DNA from: Hormiphora californensis
Taxonomy: Eukaryota; Ctenophora; Tentaculata; Cydippida; Pleurobrachiidae
Direction of reading: 5' to 3'
DNA length: 30,000 nt
Assembly: GCA_020137815.1 (NCBI GenBank)
Contig: CM035359.1
Coordinates: 1,445,775 to 1,475,774, forward strand
Shown in pieces: positions 1 to 12,595 of this stretch. Under the pieces are notes generated by a model. The model did no database searches, was not told where the DNA came from, and worked only from the letters and a program-made list of their open reading frames with translations. The first letter of the stretch is position 1, and the number at the start of each line of letters is the position of its first letter. The position numbers and the translations under genes were made by a program.

Positions 1-2225
1 GTCACATGCACCCCTGAGGCCGCTAATGAGCTTGAGAAGGCCAATTAGCTAGCAAGGGGCCAATTAGCTAGCACCCTATCACATAGAAATACCGTTACGA
101 CCTCTAATCACACAGGCGCTCACTTTACAACCCGGACTCTTTTCTCTTGTTGAAATGGACAAATGACCAAAGAGTGCAGTACCGGCACTGGTTTAGTTCT
201 AACTCAATTCTAACCCAGGTGAAAAAGGATCGAGCTAACTTGAACAGTCGCCTTCTAAAATGAAAACAGCAAACATTTTGAACGCATTCTCCTCAAACCG
301 ACATGACATGAAAACACATAACTATCCCAAGCCTTCTCTTTCTATATATCCCTGTAGAGTATAGACTGTGTTATACCCAATTGAAAGGTACGGGGCACTA
401 CAGCACCTATAAGTCTTGGTGATACAAAATTCACGCGGCTGGTAGAGGAGGGGTGACTGCGTCACAGGAACCGACCGGACCAAGTAAACAACCAATCACA
501 GCTCGTTATTTAGGTCACGTGACTGGCTATCAGCCAATCAGGGACCAGTATTTCCTGATTCGGTCGGTTCCTGGTCACCAACTACATATAAGACGTCCTA
601 CTTTAAAAAGGGTATAATGAGATACTGAAGTTAGAAGTCAGAAGGGTTGGTTAAATCCTCCTAGTCTACTTGGTTACGAAGTTACCCCTCCCTTGTCAGC
701 GAGCGAAGGCATTTCGTAACCAATACAATAGCCTACCTGATGAATGATGAGATATCTGTTGGTCGATCAGATCAAGAGACAGATCACCCAGGTGAACATT
801 GTCAGCAGAGTTGGCAGCAACCTCTCCACCCGCCGCTGCTGAGGAACTTGCTGCTGCTCCTGGGGTTGAAAAGTCTAGACTGGGCTCCCGTAAACAGGGT
901 CTTTTACTGGATGGTAGGGAGATATCCCTGAAGGAGGGGGAGATAAGAAACATCACTGATAGAGGGGGAGATAAGAAACATAGTATTAGTTACAAGCTAT
1001 AATATCATTATGATATTAGTACGTTGCAATGTTTCTTCTTTTCATGTGATATTTTTCCAGTGAAAGCAGCAAAAGTTGATATCAAGTAACACTCACCTAT
1101 CTTTTGAATTGTTCAAATGTAAAGGCGGACTGGTTGACACTGCTTCGATGACCGGCGACAAGTGTTGAACTAAGAGGGTATTGTTTAGCAAGATATATTT
1201 AAAAGTTGGTAAACAGCAAAATTAAACATAAATTAAGAGAAATTACGGAAATCGGTGTCACCATCGCTTACCTATAGATATCACTCGTACAGCTGTATCA
1301 AGGAGAAACAACAGAAAATCATTGTCCGTTTTACGTTGAAACTGAAACTCAGATTTCTGTTTTAAGTACAGATTAAAAACTTCTGGGTTAGCCTCAATAA
1401 GATGAACTTCATTCATTTCTTCCTGGGGTGATAATGGTTTAAAAAAGGGGGCTCTGAAGAACAAGACCAGAATAAGACCTTGAACAGGGTGATATATTGG
1501 TTCAAAAAGGGGCAGTAAACCAAGACCAAGTAGATCCCTTCGAAACCTGCTACAATTCGTACAAGTGCAAAAACTAGTTAAATAGTGCTAAATCGGCGTT
1601 AAGAGTAACGCGACGTAACACTGATACCTCTAACGCAAATAGTTCCACTGAACAGTCTACGCCTATAAAAACCTCGAAAAGGTTGTCAGGGTCCCTGACA
1701 ATCCTGCCCGACGCAGGGAAGTGGAATCTAGCCAACAGTGTTCACTTAGCATACATTACATCAATAATAATGATCATGTTTGTGCCACCAAAGATTTTTC
1801 TAGTGGCAAAGCCCATATTTTGTTTAGAAGTTAGAACGTCTTCTCTTCTGTGATCTACTAGGCCGTGCAACAAGAAGGTTGAATGCAATAATTATATTTC
1901 AGATATTTAAATCGCTTTTGAGCGAAAAGTGATCTCGATCGCCATATTCCAGGCCCCGCCCGGCGTCCCCCGACCCAGCATTTTTGACAATCATACTATT
2001 ATTAAAGCAAATAGGGAAATGATGGGTGATGGTTTTTTTACCAAATATGGCACAAAATTCCTGGAAATGGCCTTTTGCACGTGTTGTCCCTAGAGGGACC
2101 CTGGCAGCCTGCCAGCTTGAGCCTTAAACTGCACGTGCATCCTTGATTCATCTCTCTGCCGGTTGTGTGATTGATCGTTTGCTCGATTTGATCTGTTCAC
2201 CCCCTGTTCACCACGTTTCGTGAAC
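1..2225. other. Non-coding stretch
   Basis: Apart from the dispersed repeat at 461-580 and a 19-bp palindrome at about 1683-1701 (TTGTCAGGGTCCCTGACAA), I see no gene. The short open frames at 696-1002 and 1258-1464 overlap on both strands and show no family signature. Confidence 0.6.
461..580. repeat. Dispersed repeat, copy A (inverted ends)
   Basis: CAGGAACCGACCG and its complement flank a core with ACAACCAATCAC, TTATTTAGGTCACGTGACTGG and TATTTCCTGATTC (each part under 21 bp). The core recurs at 25685-25765. Confidence 0.75.
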
Positions 2226-2329
2226 ATGACTACTCAACTTCAACACAATCGCCAGCGAGTTTGGAGGAGCCATATGTCCCAAACTGACGCTGACGCCTAT
2301 AGACTACGTGATAGAATCCTACAAAAGAG
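2226..2329 (+). CDS. Weak candidate first exon, unknown protein
   Basis: ATG in context GAACATGA opens 34 codons, rich in Arg and Gln (MTTQLQHNRQRVW, then RDRILQK), up to a possible donor GTGATT. No following exon was found and no family is recognised, so it may be chance. Confidence 0.2.
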
Positions 2330-2745
2330 GTGATTATTATTCAAAAAATGTTGTCAACACACGTAATAACAAAGTATCAATGGCACTAATAAGAAATGGC
2401 AGTAATACGTGAAAGTATTTTGCAAATGTGCTCCTTCATAAAATACTTCAGGACCTGGCAAAAGAGGACCCGTGGTTTTTCTGTCGAAAGAATCGCTGTG
2501 GTTAATTTACTGATTTAAAAAATTTCAAATGATACTACACTATTTGCTTAGTTTACTGTATGACCATTGACCATCCCCGACATTCGCCCGTAGGGCGAGC
2601 GGGCTTACTAGTACTTAGAAAGCAAAGAGAAATCTGTGACACAAACCGTAAGCTAAACAATATGCTCTAAATATCAAAGAGAATTAGTGGATATTGAGCG
2701 AAAGTTAGACCGGCAAGCGCACGGAAGCACGAATTGGCATACGTT

Positions 2746-2785
2746 GCAGGCCCCTTATAATATACATGTAATATAAGGGGCCTGG
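2746..2785. repeat. Short imperfect palindrome
   Basis: CAGGCCCCTTATA and TATAAGGGGCCTG around ACATGT, just outside the element above. Confidence 0.8.
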
Positions 2786-3267
2786 AGGGAATACCGCGCT
2801 GGGGGGGAATACATAATCAATCATATCTCCGGTTCCAGATAAGGTACAGAAATCGTTTTGGTAGCGTTGGAAAGAGGAAGATAACAGCTTTCAAATGCAA
2901 CCGGTTTCAGGTCTCTATCTTATCAGGAACAGGAGATATGAACGAAACTCCGCAAAATCGAGTGCGGTAAAATAAAAAATTCGAGATTTTAATTCAAATT
3001 TGAAACTAAAGTGTCCCTGCAGGGACCTGTGACGTCACTTTTTGAAAACAACCAATCTTTGAACGGCTATTGCTCAGCCTCCTGAAATCCAATTAACTTC
3101 TCTCAAAAACAGCAAGGTAGATAATTGCCAGATCTAACAACTGGTGAAAGAATCAAGTCAAACGGACTTCAGGGGCCAAAGTTATAAGCACCGCCGTTTT
3201 TTCGCTCGCAAAGTTATTTTCGACTCTGGCCAGATCTGGCCAAACGCGCGCGCGGCATTCCCTCCAG
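2782..3267. repeat. Possible inverted-repeat element
   Basis: CTGGAGGGAATACCGCGC at the left and a complement (GCGCGCGGCATTCCCTCCAG) at the right. An inner stem lies at about 2822-2850 and 2912-2940 (CATATCTCC / GGAGATATG). No target duplication was found. Confidence 0.5.
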
Positions 3268-3945
3268 TCCCCTCGTTGCGGGGGTGCGCGCATGATGGGG
3301 CTGCAGCGCATTCCAAAAGCACGAACGAAAATTCAAAAAAGTCCGGGAAAATGCGAAACGACGAAATTTCGCGAAACAGTGAAATATTCAAAAACGCGCG
3401 CAACGGAGGAAGGCAGCGCAAAAGGTTAAACTCGATGCGCGCGACACGATCCGACAGGATAAAAAAATGCAGATTTTTTGACTTTTTTAGATTTTGCTTC
3501 TTGACTTTTTTGCTTTGACTTTTTTATTTTTAGCTTTTGCTGACGAACATCTGTCAGTGTCATAACACAATAAGTAACAACTATGGTACACCCCATGTAT
3601 TCAGCTTCTTTTGGCATATCTTAGACTGGTTACGAGTAGTTCCGAGGGTGGCGGAGGGAGCGGAATAGGAGGGGTCAGGGGAGCGGACTGCGGAATAGGG
3701 GAGTAGGTCTGCAGGTCTTGCTTCTTTGTATCACAAATATCTTTATCTGTTGATATTGCAAGGAGATAGAGAAAGGGAAAATATGAAAGAGAGAGAGACA
3801 TAGTTAGATAAAAAAAACCTTCTAGAATGTAAGATTTTTTTTTGCGAAAGCCGGGGTACCGGTTCAAATAGAACATGTCAATACAGTAATTTATACAGAA
3901 AGCGTTATAATTTATGTAATCTATGTATAATGTAGAATGTAAGAA
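3268..3945. other. Upstream region of the TLDC2-like gene
   Basis: The left part is T-rich with repeated TTTTTGACTTTT; the right part is AT-rich up to the ATG. A promoter is expected here, but no single TATA box or initiator can be defended. Open frames on both strands look like chance. Confidence 0.5.
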
Positions 3946-4044
3946 ATGGCATGGCTATGGAGCACCAAATCGAACCAAAAACGGAAACTTGAGAAAAAGC
4001 TCTCCGCCAGTACTTCCCCGAAGAAACCATCACTTCTCGATGAG
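3946..4044 (+). CDS. TLDC2: TLDC2-like exon 1
   Basis: 33 codons starting MAWLWSTKSN, lysine- and serine-rich, ending LLDE before donor GTATTG. An in-frame TAA at 3940-3942 lies just upstream, so the ATG at 3946 is the first possible start in this exon. The ATG context is weak (AGAAATGG). The N-terminus is outside the conserved TLDc domain, so the exon is supported by splice signals and phase, not by homology. Confidence 0.7.
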
Positions 4045-5105
4045 GTATTGTCCCAAATTTTGTTTTGTTTCACTTCAGTGACTTGCTGCTGTCGTGAAGT
4101 AGATAAATAAATTCATATAACTTAAAGTTGCAGAGTGAATCTTGTTACTCCAGTGTGTTTATTTTCAGCATGATTTTTATCACGATGAGATTGAGTTACT
4201 GACTGACTCACGACTATTTGGTCCAGAAGATCCAAAAAAGGTGACAAATACCTACTTTCTTGTTTTTTGTTTTGTTTCAATCCCTGTCATGTACAAGCAC
4301 TCACTACACATTTGAACACGCCTAAATCTTCTTTTTATTAGTAACTTGAGTTTGAGTAACACATTTTGCTTCGCATCGTTGCAGGGTGAGTTAGATAGAG
4401 AAGGGGTGGTGTATATTGAGAGTTGAGGGGTCTCTGTAATATTTTATAATATACAAATATGCAGGGCAGGAGAGATCATTATTATTTTATCTTTATGATT
4501 ATGGGTATCGATGCCATGGTTACCGAATACATATCATCTTTTCCGATACATCTAGAAATCCAGAGTCCAGAAAACTTCCAAAAGCGGTCAGTTCACTTTC
4601 TTAAATCAAAAGAAATGAGCGAACAAAAGAAACGAGTTCTTTCTTGAGCGTTTTCTAAATCTCAAGAATAAAGGCTTGGCTGTGATCCTCCCTACTTAAT
4701 TCTTCCACAGATCTCATCAGGGGCGAAGCAAGGCTGGGTCCAATGGGTCCAGGACCCACTTTTTGGACGAGAGAGGAGAAGAAAATGGGAAAACTTGCTA
4801 AAAAGTGAAAAAATCAGCAAAAACAAACAAAAAAAGTGAAAAAATGAGCCGATTTTCAATTGAAAAAACGAATGCGCGCAAGAAAAAGCTCATGCGGCAG
4901 CGCTATTGACCAATAGGGTCCAGACCCACCTCGTGTGTTACATTTTCTGCAGCGCTGGACTCAAAAATTTTTTCGTGAATGAACGCCGCGCACCGCCCCT
5001 GGATCTCATTACAGTCTCGAGAAAAGTGCTTTACAGTTTATGTGCTTTCTTTCCCCACCGCTTGACCGGTAATGTCTAGTGTAGAGCAGGAAGTAAAGGG
5101 CGAGT

Positions 5106-5163
<58 letters not shown>

Positions 5164-8100
5164 AAGAGAGAGAGAGTTAAACGTAGCTAACCAATACATA
5201 TAATATTAAACTCTTGCTGCAAAAACGTGTCCCATTTTTCAACTACTCCACTTTGCAACGGTGCGTGTTTATGTGCCAAGAGTCTCTCGTTCCACCAAAA
5301 CTCAGCACTCCTCAAAATTCCTAGATCTAGAGATACTCGATTTCTACTCAACCACCTTTTCCGCTCGAAACTTCATTACTCAAAACTTTACTCCCCCCTG
5401 CTCTTCTGTTATTTTTACCGAGTGTCGAATAAATCCCCCTCTAACCCACCGGAAGCTAGCAAACTGTTACTATCCCCCCCCCCCCGAATCTGAGATGCCC
5501 CGCTCCCCTTTTCACCGGACTGTAACTATTCTCCACTCAGCTGTCAGAACATCTCCCCTCCCGAATCTATCTAACTGTAACTATTCTTTCCTCAGCTGTC
5601 AGAGCATCTCCCATCACGAGTTTACGGATGTAAGTGGAAGCTCGTCTACAGTACGTTTCAGCATGGCATCAGTAGCAGTACCCTTATACGCTCCAGTAGG
5701 GTAAGAAGGCCATCAACTCCTTTAAATAATGAGTTGTTTTGTTGTTGTTTTGTATCTATGTTTTCTATTTACTTGGTGATGAGTAAGCAGGTGTCGTTTC
5801 AGGTGTTAATATGAACAATACAGTAGTTTTATAACAGTACAGTGTATATTTTACCCTACATTAAACAAAAGAACGCTATTGAGTACCCAACCAGCTGTTT
5901 TGGGTACTCAATACAGGGTGTCCCATATATTCTCCGGGTCGGTTGGTGAGCTGTCACGCAAAAACGGTGATAGTTGTGTGAAAACAAACTGCGGGAGTGT
6001 GCTGGATTAATTCCTTCCTAACTGATGGCTTTGTTTCAAAATTAAATTTCAAAAGTTCATTTTTCATGAATGAACATTGCTACCGTTCATTCATGAATTC
6101 TGAAATATTGTTTACCTTGAGTAAGTAACTTTTCTTTGGCTCGCAATTATCTTTCCAATGAGCACCATAAAACTCAAATTGAACCACCAGGTCACATGAC
6201 AGTTGAGAAAATGAACATGCATGATTTTGGCTCTTTTTGCGACTTTCAATCGGCTGTATCACCGATACCTTAACTTCAATCTTTTTGAATCTTTGGGTGA
6301 ACATTGGATAAGCAAAGATCTTTGCTCACAAGAAAAATCAAGGTCAAAACCCAAAGTTCATTTTTAAGCTTTGGTAGTTCATTCCACTCATTCAGGAACC
6401 AACAACCCTAAATTGATGAAAAGTGTTGGATTTTGTTTGGCCCATGTCCTGCAATGACAGAGAGGTGTAGTAACGTGTTTTCGAGCTAGTTAGTGGGTGC
6501 CATGTGATCATGACGATATCTGACACCTTCGTTGAGCAATAATTAAGAGATTTTCTCAAATTAAAGCATGTGATTCGGGTCTTCTGCGATTGGTATCGTG
6601 CAGCAATCTTGAGAGATCTCATAGCACCTCAAAAATGATGATAAGTTCAATTAATTGAGTTGATTTATGATCAATAAGATTAAAACCGATGCCACATTGA
6701 ACTCAACGACCATTTTCGATTATAATTCAACTCATTTCATTGAACTAACCATCATTTTTGAGGTGCTATGAGATCTCTTAACATTGCTGCACAATACCAA
6801 TCGCAGAAAACCCAAATCACATGCTTGAATTCGAGAAAATCTCTTAATTATTGCTCAACGAAGGTGTCAGATATCGTCATGATCACATGGCACCCACTAA
6901 CTAGCTCGAAAACACGTTACTACACCTCTCTGTCATTGCAGGACATGGACCAAACAAAATCCAACACTTTTCATCAATTTAGGGTTGTTGGTTCCTGAAT
7001 GAGTGGAATGAACTACCAAAGCTTAAAAATGAACTTTGGGGGGGGGGGTTCCAACCTATTTTGTGTATGTTTGTACGGAAATAAACAAGCTTTTCCTCAA
7101 ACAAAAAAATACAAAAAAATACAAAAAAATACAAAAAAGTACAAAAAAATACAAAAAAATAAAACGGGGTATAAATGATTAAACTTGCCTTGTTCGACCC
7201 TCCCTCCCCGCGCCCCGGTTTGAACAAAACAAGATTAAACAAAGCTTTTCTGATCGTTGAAACTTTAGTTTATGATCATAATTGTGTCATAAATTCCTAT
7301 TAAACTGTGGTTTCATACAAAATTAGCAACTTTTTCTTATAATTGGAAGATAAAAACATGTTTTAATCATGTTTTAATTGTTCTTTATCAAAACACAAGG
7401 AAATATTCTATTCAAAATTTTCGAAATCTGAATCAATGATGTTTACTTTTTCGAATTTCGAATGAAAGATAATAAATACACGACAAACGTTCCTAGGTGG
7501 TACATTAGCACAAAAGGCCCCCCATGAAACAGGCCCCCAAAAAAAATTTTTTTTTTTTGGGTTTTTGGCCTGGAAACCCCCGGGGGCCCCCCCCCCCCCT
7601 TTTAAAGGGGAAAAGGGGGAAAAAAAATTTGGGGACAAAAAAAGGAAAAAGGGGAAAAAAAAACCCAAAAAGAAACAAAAAATTTTTTTTTTAAAAAACT
7701 AAGGGGAAGAAACCAAAAATTTTTACAAAAAATTTTTACAATTTTTTTAAAAAAAGGGAATTCCCAAACTTTTCAAAAAGTTTAAAAATTTTTTTAAAAG
7801 GAAAATTTCCCCAAAAGAATTTCTTCCAGAATTTTTCCGAAATTTTCTAAACGGAAATTTCCCCGAAAAGAAATTTCCCGAAAAAATTTTTTTGAAAAAA
7901 AAAAATTTCCCCGATCGATTTCTTACCGAGAAATTTTCCAATGTTTTTGGGAAAATTTTCCTAAATGCTTTCCAAAAAATTTTCTTTTTTTTTTTTTAAA
8001 GGAAAAAATTTCCCCAAAGAAAAAAAGAAAATTTTTTCTAATGTTTTTCCCAGAATTTCCCCGAACCAAATTTTTACAAAAATTTTACCCTTTTTTGGGG

Positions 8101-11100
8101 GAAACCCCCCGGAATTTCCGGGGAAAAAAAACAAAGGGAAAAACCAAAAAAAACCCAAAAAAAAAAGGGAGGAAATTTTAAAAAAAAAAAAAAAAAAAAT
8201 TTTTGAAGGGGTTTTTAAAAAACCCCCCCAAAAATTTTCCCAAAAAATTTTCCCAAACAACTTGGGGGAAAAAAAGGGTTTTTTGGGGTTTTTGAAAAAA
8301 CAAGATTTTGTTTTTTCAATTTCAAAAAAAATTTTTTAAAAAATAATTTTTTGGGGTTTTAGGGGAAAAAGGAAAAGGAAAAAAATTGGGAAGGGCAAAA
8401 AAAGGGCCCCCCCAAAAAAAAAATTTTTGGACCCAAATTTTATTTTTGTTTTTTTGATTTTTTGTTTGTTTTTGGGGGGAAAAAAAAAAAAAAAAAAAAA
8501 GGGGGGTTCCAAAAAAAAAAAAAAAAAAATAAAAAAAGGGGGCCCCCCCCCCCGGGGGGGATTTGATTTTTTTGTGAAAAAGATTTTTTTATAATTTACC
8601 CAAAAAAAAGTTTTGAATTAAGGGGTAAACAGCCTTTAAAACGAAAAAGGAAAAAAATTTTTCCTTTTCTAACGTCAACCGGGGGTTATTGGGGTTTATG
8701 GTTTTTAAAAGTTTTGCGACCCAAAAAAAAAAAGAAAAGGGAAAAAAAAAAAGGGTTTCCCCGGAAAAAAGGACAAGTTTTTCCCATGAAAAAAAAAAGG
8801 GAAAAAGAAAAAAGGGGAAAGGGGGAAAACCCCACCCCCGGGGTTTTTTCACAAAACACCACCGGCGTAAAAGGCCCCGGGAAAAAGGGGAAAGAATTTT
8901 TTTTGGGGGGGGGGGGACAAAGGAAAAAGGGGCCCAAAAAAGGGAAAAGAAACGGGAGGGGGTTAAAAAAAAAAGGAAAAAATTTTCCCCAAAAAAAAAA
9001 AAAATTTTTTTTTTTGGGGAAAGGGGGGTTTTTGGGCGGTTGGTTGGTTTGGGTGGGGGAAAAGGGGGCCCCCCCGTTTTTTTTTGGAAAAAAGCCAAAA
9101 TCGGGGAAAAAATTTTTTTTTAAAAATTGGGATTTAAGAATTTTTTCCCTTTTGAAGGGGGTTTTTTGAAATGTTTTCGTTTTGGGGTTATAGGGTTTGA
9201 AAAAATTTTCGAACTTTGTTTTAAAAAGGGGAAAAACAAAAAAATTTTTTTTTAAAAAATCCATAAGAAAAAATTTAAAAAAATTTTTAAAAATTTTTAA
9301 AAATTTTGGGAAAAATTTAAAAGTAATTTTTTTGGGAAAAATTTTTTGAATTTTAGATTTTTTGTTAGGGGGGGGGTTATTTTTAGGGGGCCAAAATTTT
9401 GAAGTAAAAAACAAAAAGGGTTTAAAAAATTTCTTTTAAAAAAATCGAAAAAGAAACGCCAAAAGAAATACCTTTAAAAAATTCTTTGGGGGAAAAATTA
9501 AATTTTAAAATTTTTTTTAAATTAAATTAAATTTTAAAAATTTTTTTCACAAAATAAAGTTTTAAAAATTTGGGGGTGGTAGGGAATCATTACCTAAAAT
9601 TTTGAAATTTTTTTTTGAAAAATTTTTTGAAATTTTTAACGTTGGGTTTCAAACCAAACCGGGAGTTGGAAATGGGGTAAAATTGGGTTTTGGGGGTTTT
9701 CCCAAAATTTTTTTGGATTAAAAAATTAATTTGGTTTTTGGAAAGGGGAAAAAAGGCTTTAACCCTAAAGCAATACCCTTTAAAGGGGAAAAGACGACCC
9801 CCCGAAAAAAGAACCCCCCGAAAATTTACGTAAAAAGAAAAGGGAATTTTTTTAAAAATTTTTAAAAATTTTTTTAAAATTTTTTTTAACCAAAAAGAAA
9901 TATTTAAACCTTACGGGGGGTTTTTTGGCTTTTTTTAAAAAAATTTTTCAAAAAATTTTTTTTTTTCTTTAAACCAAATTCGGGGTTTTTTTTTTTTTTT
10001 TAAAAAAAGTTTTTTTCGGTTCTTCGGGGGAAAAAAGGTTTGGTGTTGGGTTTTTCCGGGGTTTTTGGGGGGGAAAAAAAAATTTTTTTTTAAAAAGGGG
10101 AAAAAATTTTTAAAAGTAAAAAAAAATTTTTGGGGGGGGAAATCCCCCCAAAAAAGGGGGAAAAATCGGGGTTTTTTTCCCCCTTTTTGGGTTTTGGGTT
10201 AAAGGGTTATCCAAAATTTTAAAAAGTTTGGTAGGGTTTTTCCCCTTTTTGAAAAATTTTTTTTTTAAAATTTTGGGGGGAACCCTTCCCGGGGGAAATT
10301 TTTTTTTTCGGGGGCTGTGTAATTTGGGGAAAAAAGTCCAAAAAAGGGGTGTAAGGGCTTTCCTTTTTTCCCCGGGTAAAATTTCCCCCCAAAAACCTGG
10401 GCCTCACTCAATTTTAAAATTTTGGGAAGGCCCCGGGGCCCTAAGCCCCGGGCAAAAAAACCCCCCACGCCACCCCCCCCCCCCCCAAAAAAAGGAAAAA
10501 AGGAAAGGGGGGAAAAGGGGGCCCCCGGGCCAACGCGCCCCGGGGGGCCCAGGGAAAGGGGGAAAAGGGGGGAAAAAAGGGAAAGAAGGAGGGGGTTTTT
10601 TTTTTTGAAAAGGACCCAAAACCCCCCGGGACGCCTTTAAAAAGGGCCCCCCACCCCCCCCCCAAAAGAAAAAAAAAACCCCCAAACCCAAAACCAACAA
10701 AAAAAAAAAAGGAACAGGGGGGAAAAGGGGGGGCCCCAAAGGGGGGAAAAAAGGGGGAAAAAAAGGGAAAAGGGGGGGGGAAAAAAAAGGATTTTTCCCC
10801 CCATTTTCCCCCCTCTTTTTCCCCCTCCCCCCCCCTCCCCCCCCTCTTTCCTTTTCCCCTCCCCCATTTTTTCAATATTCAAAACCCTCCCATCCAATTT
10901 ATTTTCCAAACCACTCGCCCTTTATAGCCCCCCCGAGGGGACAAAAGCCCCTTTCCCCAAAAAAAAACCCCCTCAAACAGAAGAAAACCCCACCCCCCCC
11001 ATGAAAACCCCCAAAAACAAGGGGGAAAAACCAAAACCAACTCTCCCAGCCGGAATCCGACCCGGAAAAAATTTTAAAAAAAACAGAGCTTCGGGGGCCT

Positions 11101-11430
11101 TTTTTTTTTTTTAAAATTTTTTTTAAAAAAAAAACCCTTTTTTTAAACAATTTAAATGTTAAGATGCAAAAAAAAAAAAAAAAGAAATGAGGAAATTTTA
11201 GGGCCCTTTTTTTCCCCACAAAGCCAATACTTTAAGGGGGGATTGAGAAAAAAAGGGGAAACCCCAAAAATTTTTTAAAAAAAAAAGGAAAATTTAAAAA
11301 AAGATTTTTTAAAAGGAAATTCGGAATGGAAACCAAGAAAGGAGGGAAAAAGGGAGGAGGCAGGAAGAAAGAGAAAGGGGAAAGGAAAGCGAAAAAAGGG
11401 AAAAGGAAAATTGGGGGGAAGGGGGGACCC

Positions 11431-11462
<32 letters not shown>

Positions 11463-12562
11463 GGGGGCCGAGCCGAAGGAAAAAAAAACAAAAAAACCAA
11501 AAAAAAAAGGGAAATGAAAGTTTTGAAACCCCCTTGGGAAAAGGAAAAGGGTGTTTTTGGGCCGTTAAAGTCTCGAGGGTCCCGCCCCTATTTGGGGGGG
11601 GGGCGATGGCCTCCCAAAAAAAGGGGAGGAGGAAAAAAACGAAAAAATTTTTAAAAAATCGGCAATTAAGAAAAAAGGGGAAAAATTTCAGGGGGCTTTT
11701 AAAAATTCATGAAAAACACGGGGGCCCCTTTGGGCCCCCTTTGGGGGGGCTAAAAACCCCTAAAATCAAGTTTTTTTTCCCCACTCTTAAATCCGGGATA
11801 GTATGGGGGGCCCCCTTTTTTTTGGGGGAAACCCCTTTCGTTTTCGTTGGCCGGTGAAAAACCCGGTTTTCCGTCCGTTTGGGGAAAAAACGCCCCCCCG
11901 GCATCCCGGAAATGGGGTGGTGGGTTTTTTGGTTTTCCCGTTTGAAAATATGCCAAATGTAAAAAATTTGGAAGGGTCGGAACCGATTTACGGGAAAAAA
12001 AATTTTTAGAACACGTGGGTTTCGGATTTCAAGGATTATTGGGATTGAAGTATTTCCAAAGAGAAAGGTTGTGAAAGGGGAGAAGAAACCGTTAATCCAG
12101 GTTATTTTCCCTTCGACCGGGGTCCGAATCAAGGAAAAGAGACGGATAGGGGCAACCAGGCCAGGAGCCCCCGGGGAGGAGGAACGGCAAACCCGGAGGG
12201 AGAAGTTTCTTTCCTGCCTGACTAAGGAAAAAAGAAAACCTTTCTCGCCTCTAAAGCAACGAGCTATCCGGCAACCCTCAGGAAAGGCGAGGAAGGCAGA
12301 AAGAGAGAAAAAGGGGGGGAAAAGAGGCACCAGAAAAGGGCGAAAAACAAGGAAGTGCGGACAAAAAAAGATGGAGATAAAAAAGGGAGGTCAAGAGGAG
12401 CCAAAAGGGAAGGCGACGGAGGGAGCAGAAGGAGAGAGGAGAGAAGAGGAGCGGGAGGAGGGGGAGAGAGAGAGAGAAGAGACTCTTCTCTTTTCGTCCT
12501 CTCTTTTTCCTTTCCTCCTCTGCCTTTCTCTCATTTTTTTCTCTCTCTCTCTCTCACTCTCT

Positions 12563-12595
<33 letters not shown>

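Noticed and set aside
3144-3518. 124-codon + strand frame
   Set aside because: Opposed by frames on the other strand, ends in T-rich repeat, no recognisable domain.
5261-5704. 147-codon frame over TLDC2-like exon 3
   Set aside because: Wrong frame for the TLDc sequence; the real reading is set by the acceptor at 5596.
8589-11857. Many long open frames rich in K, F, G, P on both strands
   Set aside because: They follow from homopolymer runs in the low-quality block; no family pattern, and overlapping on all frames.
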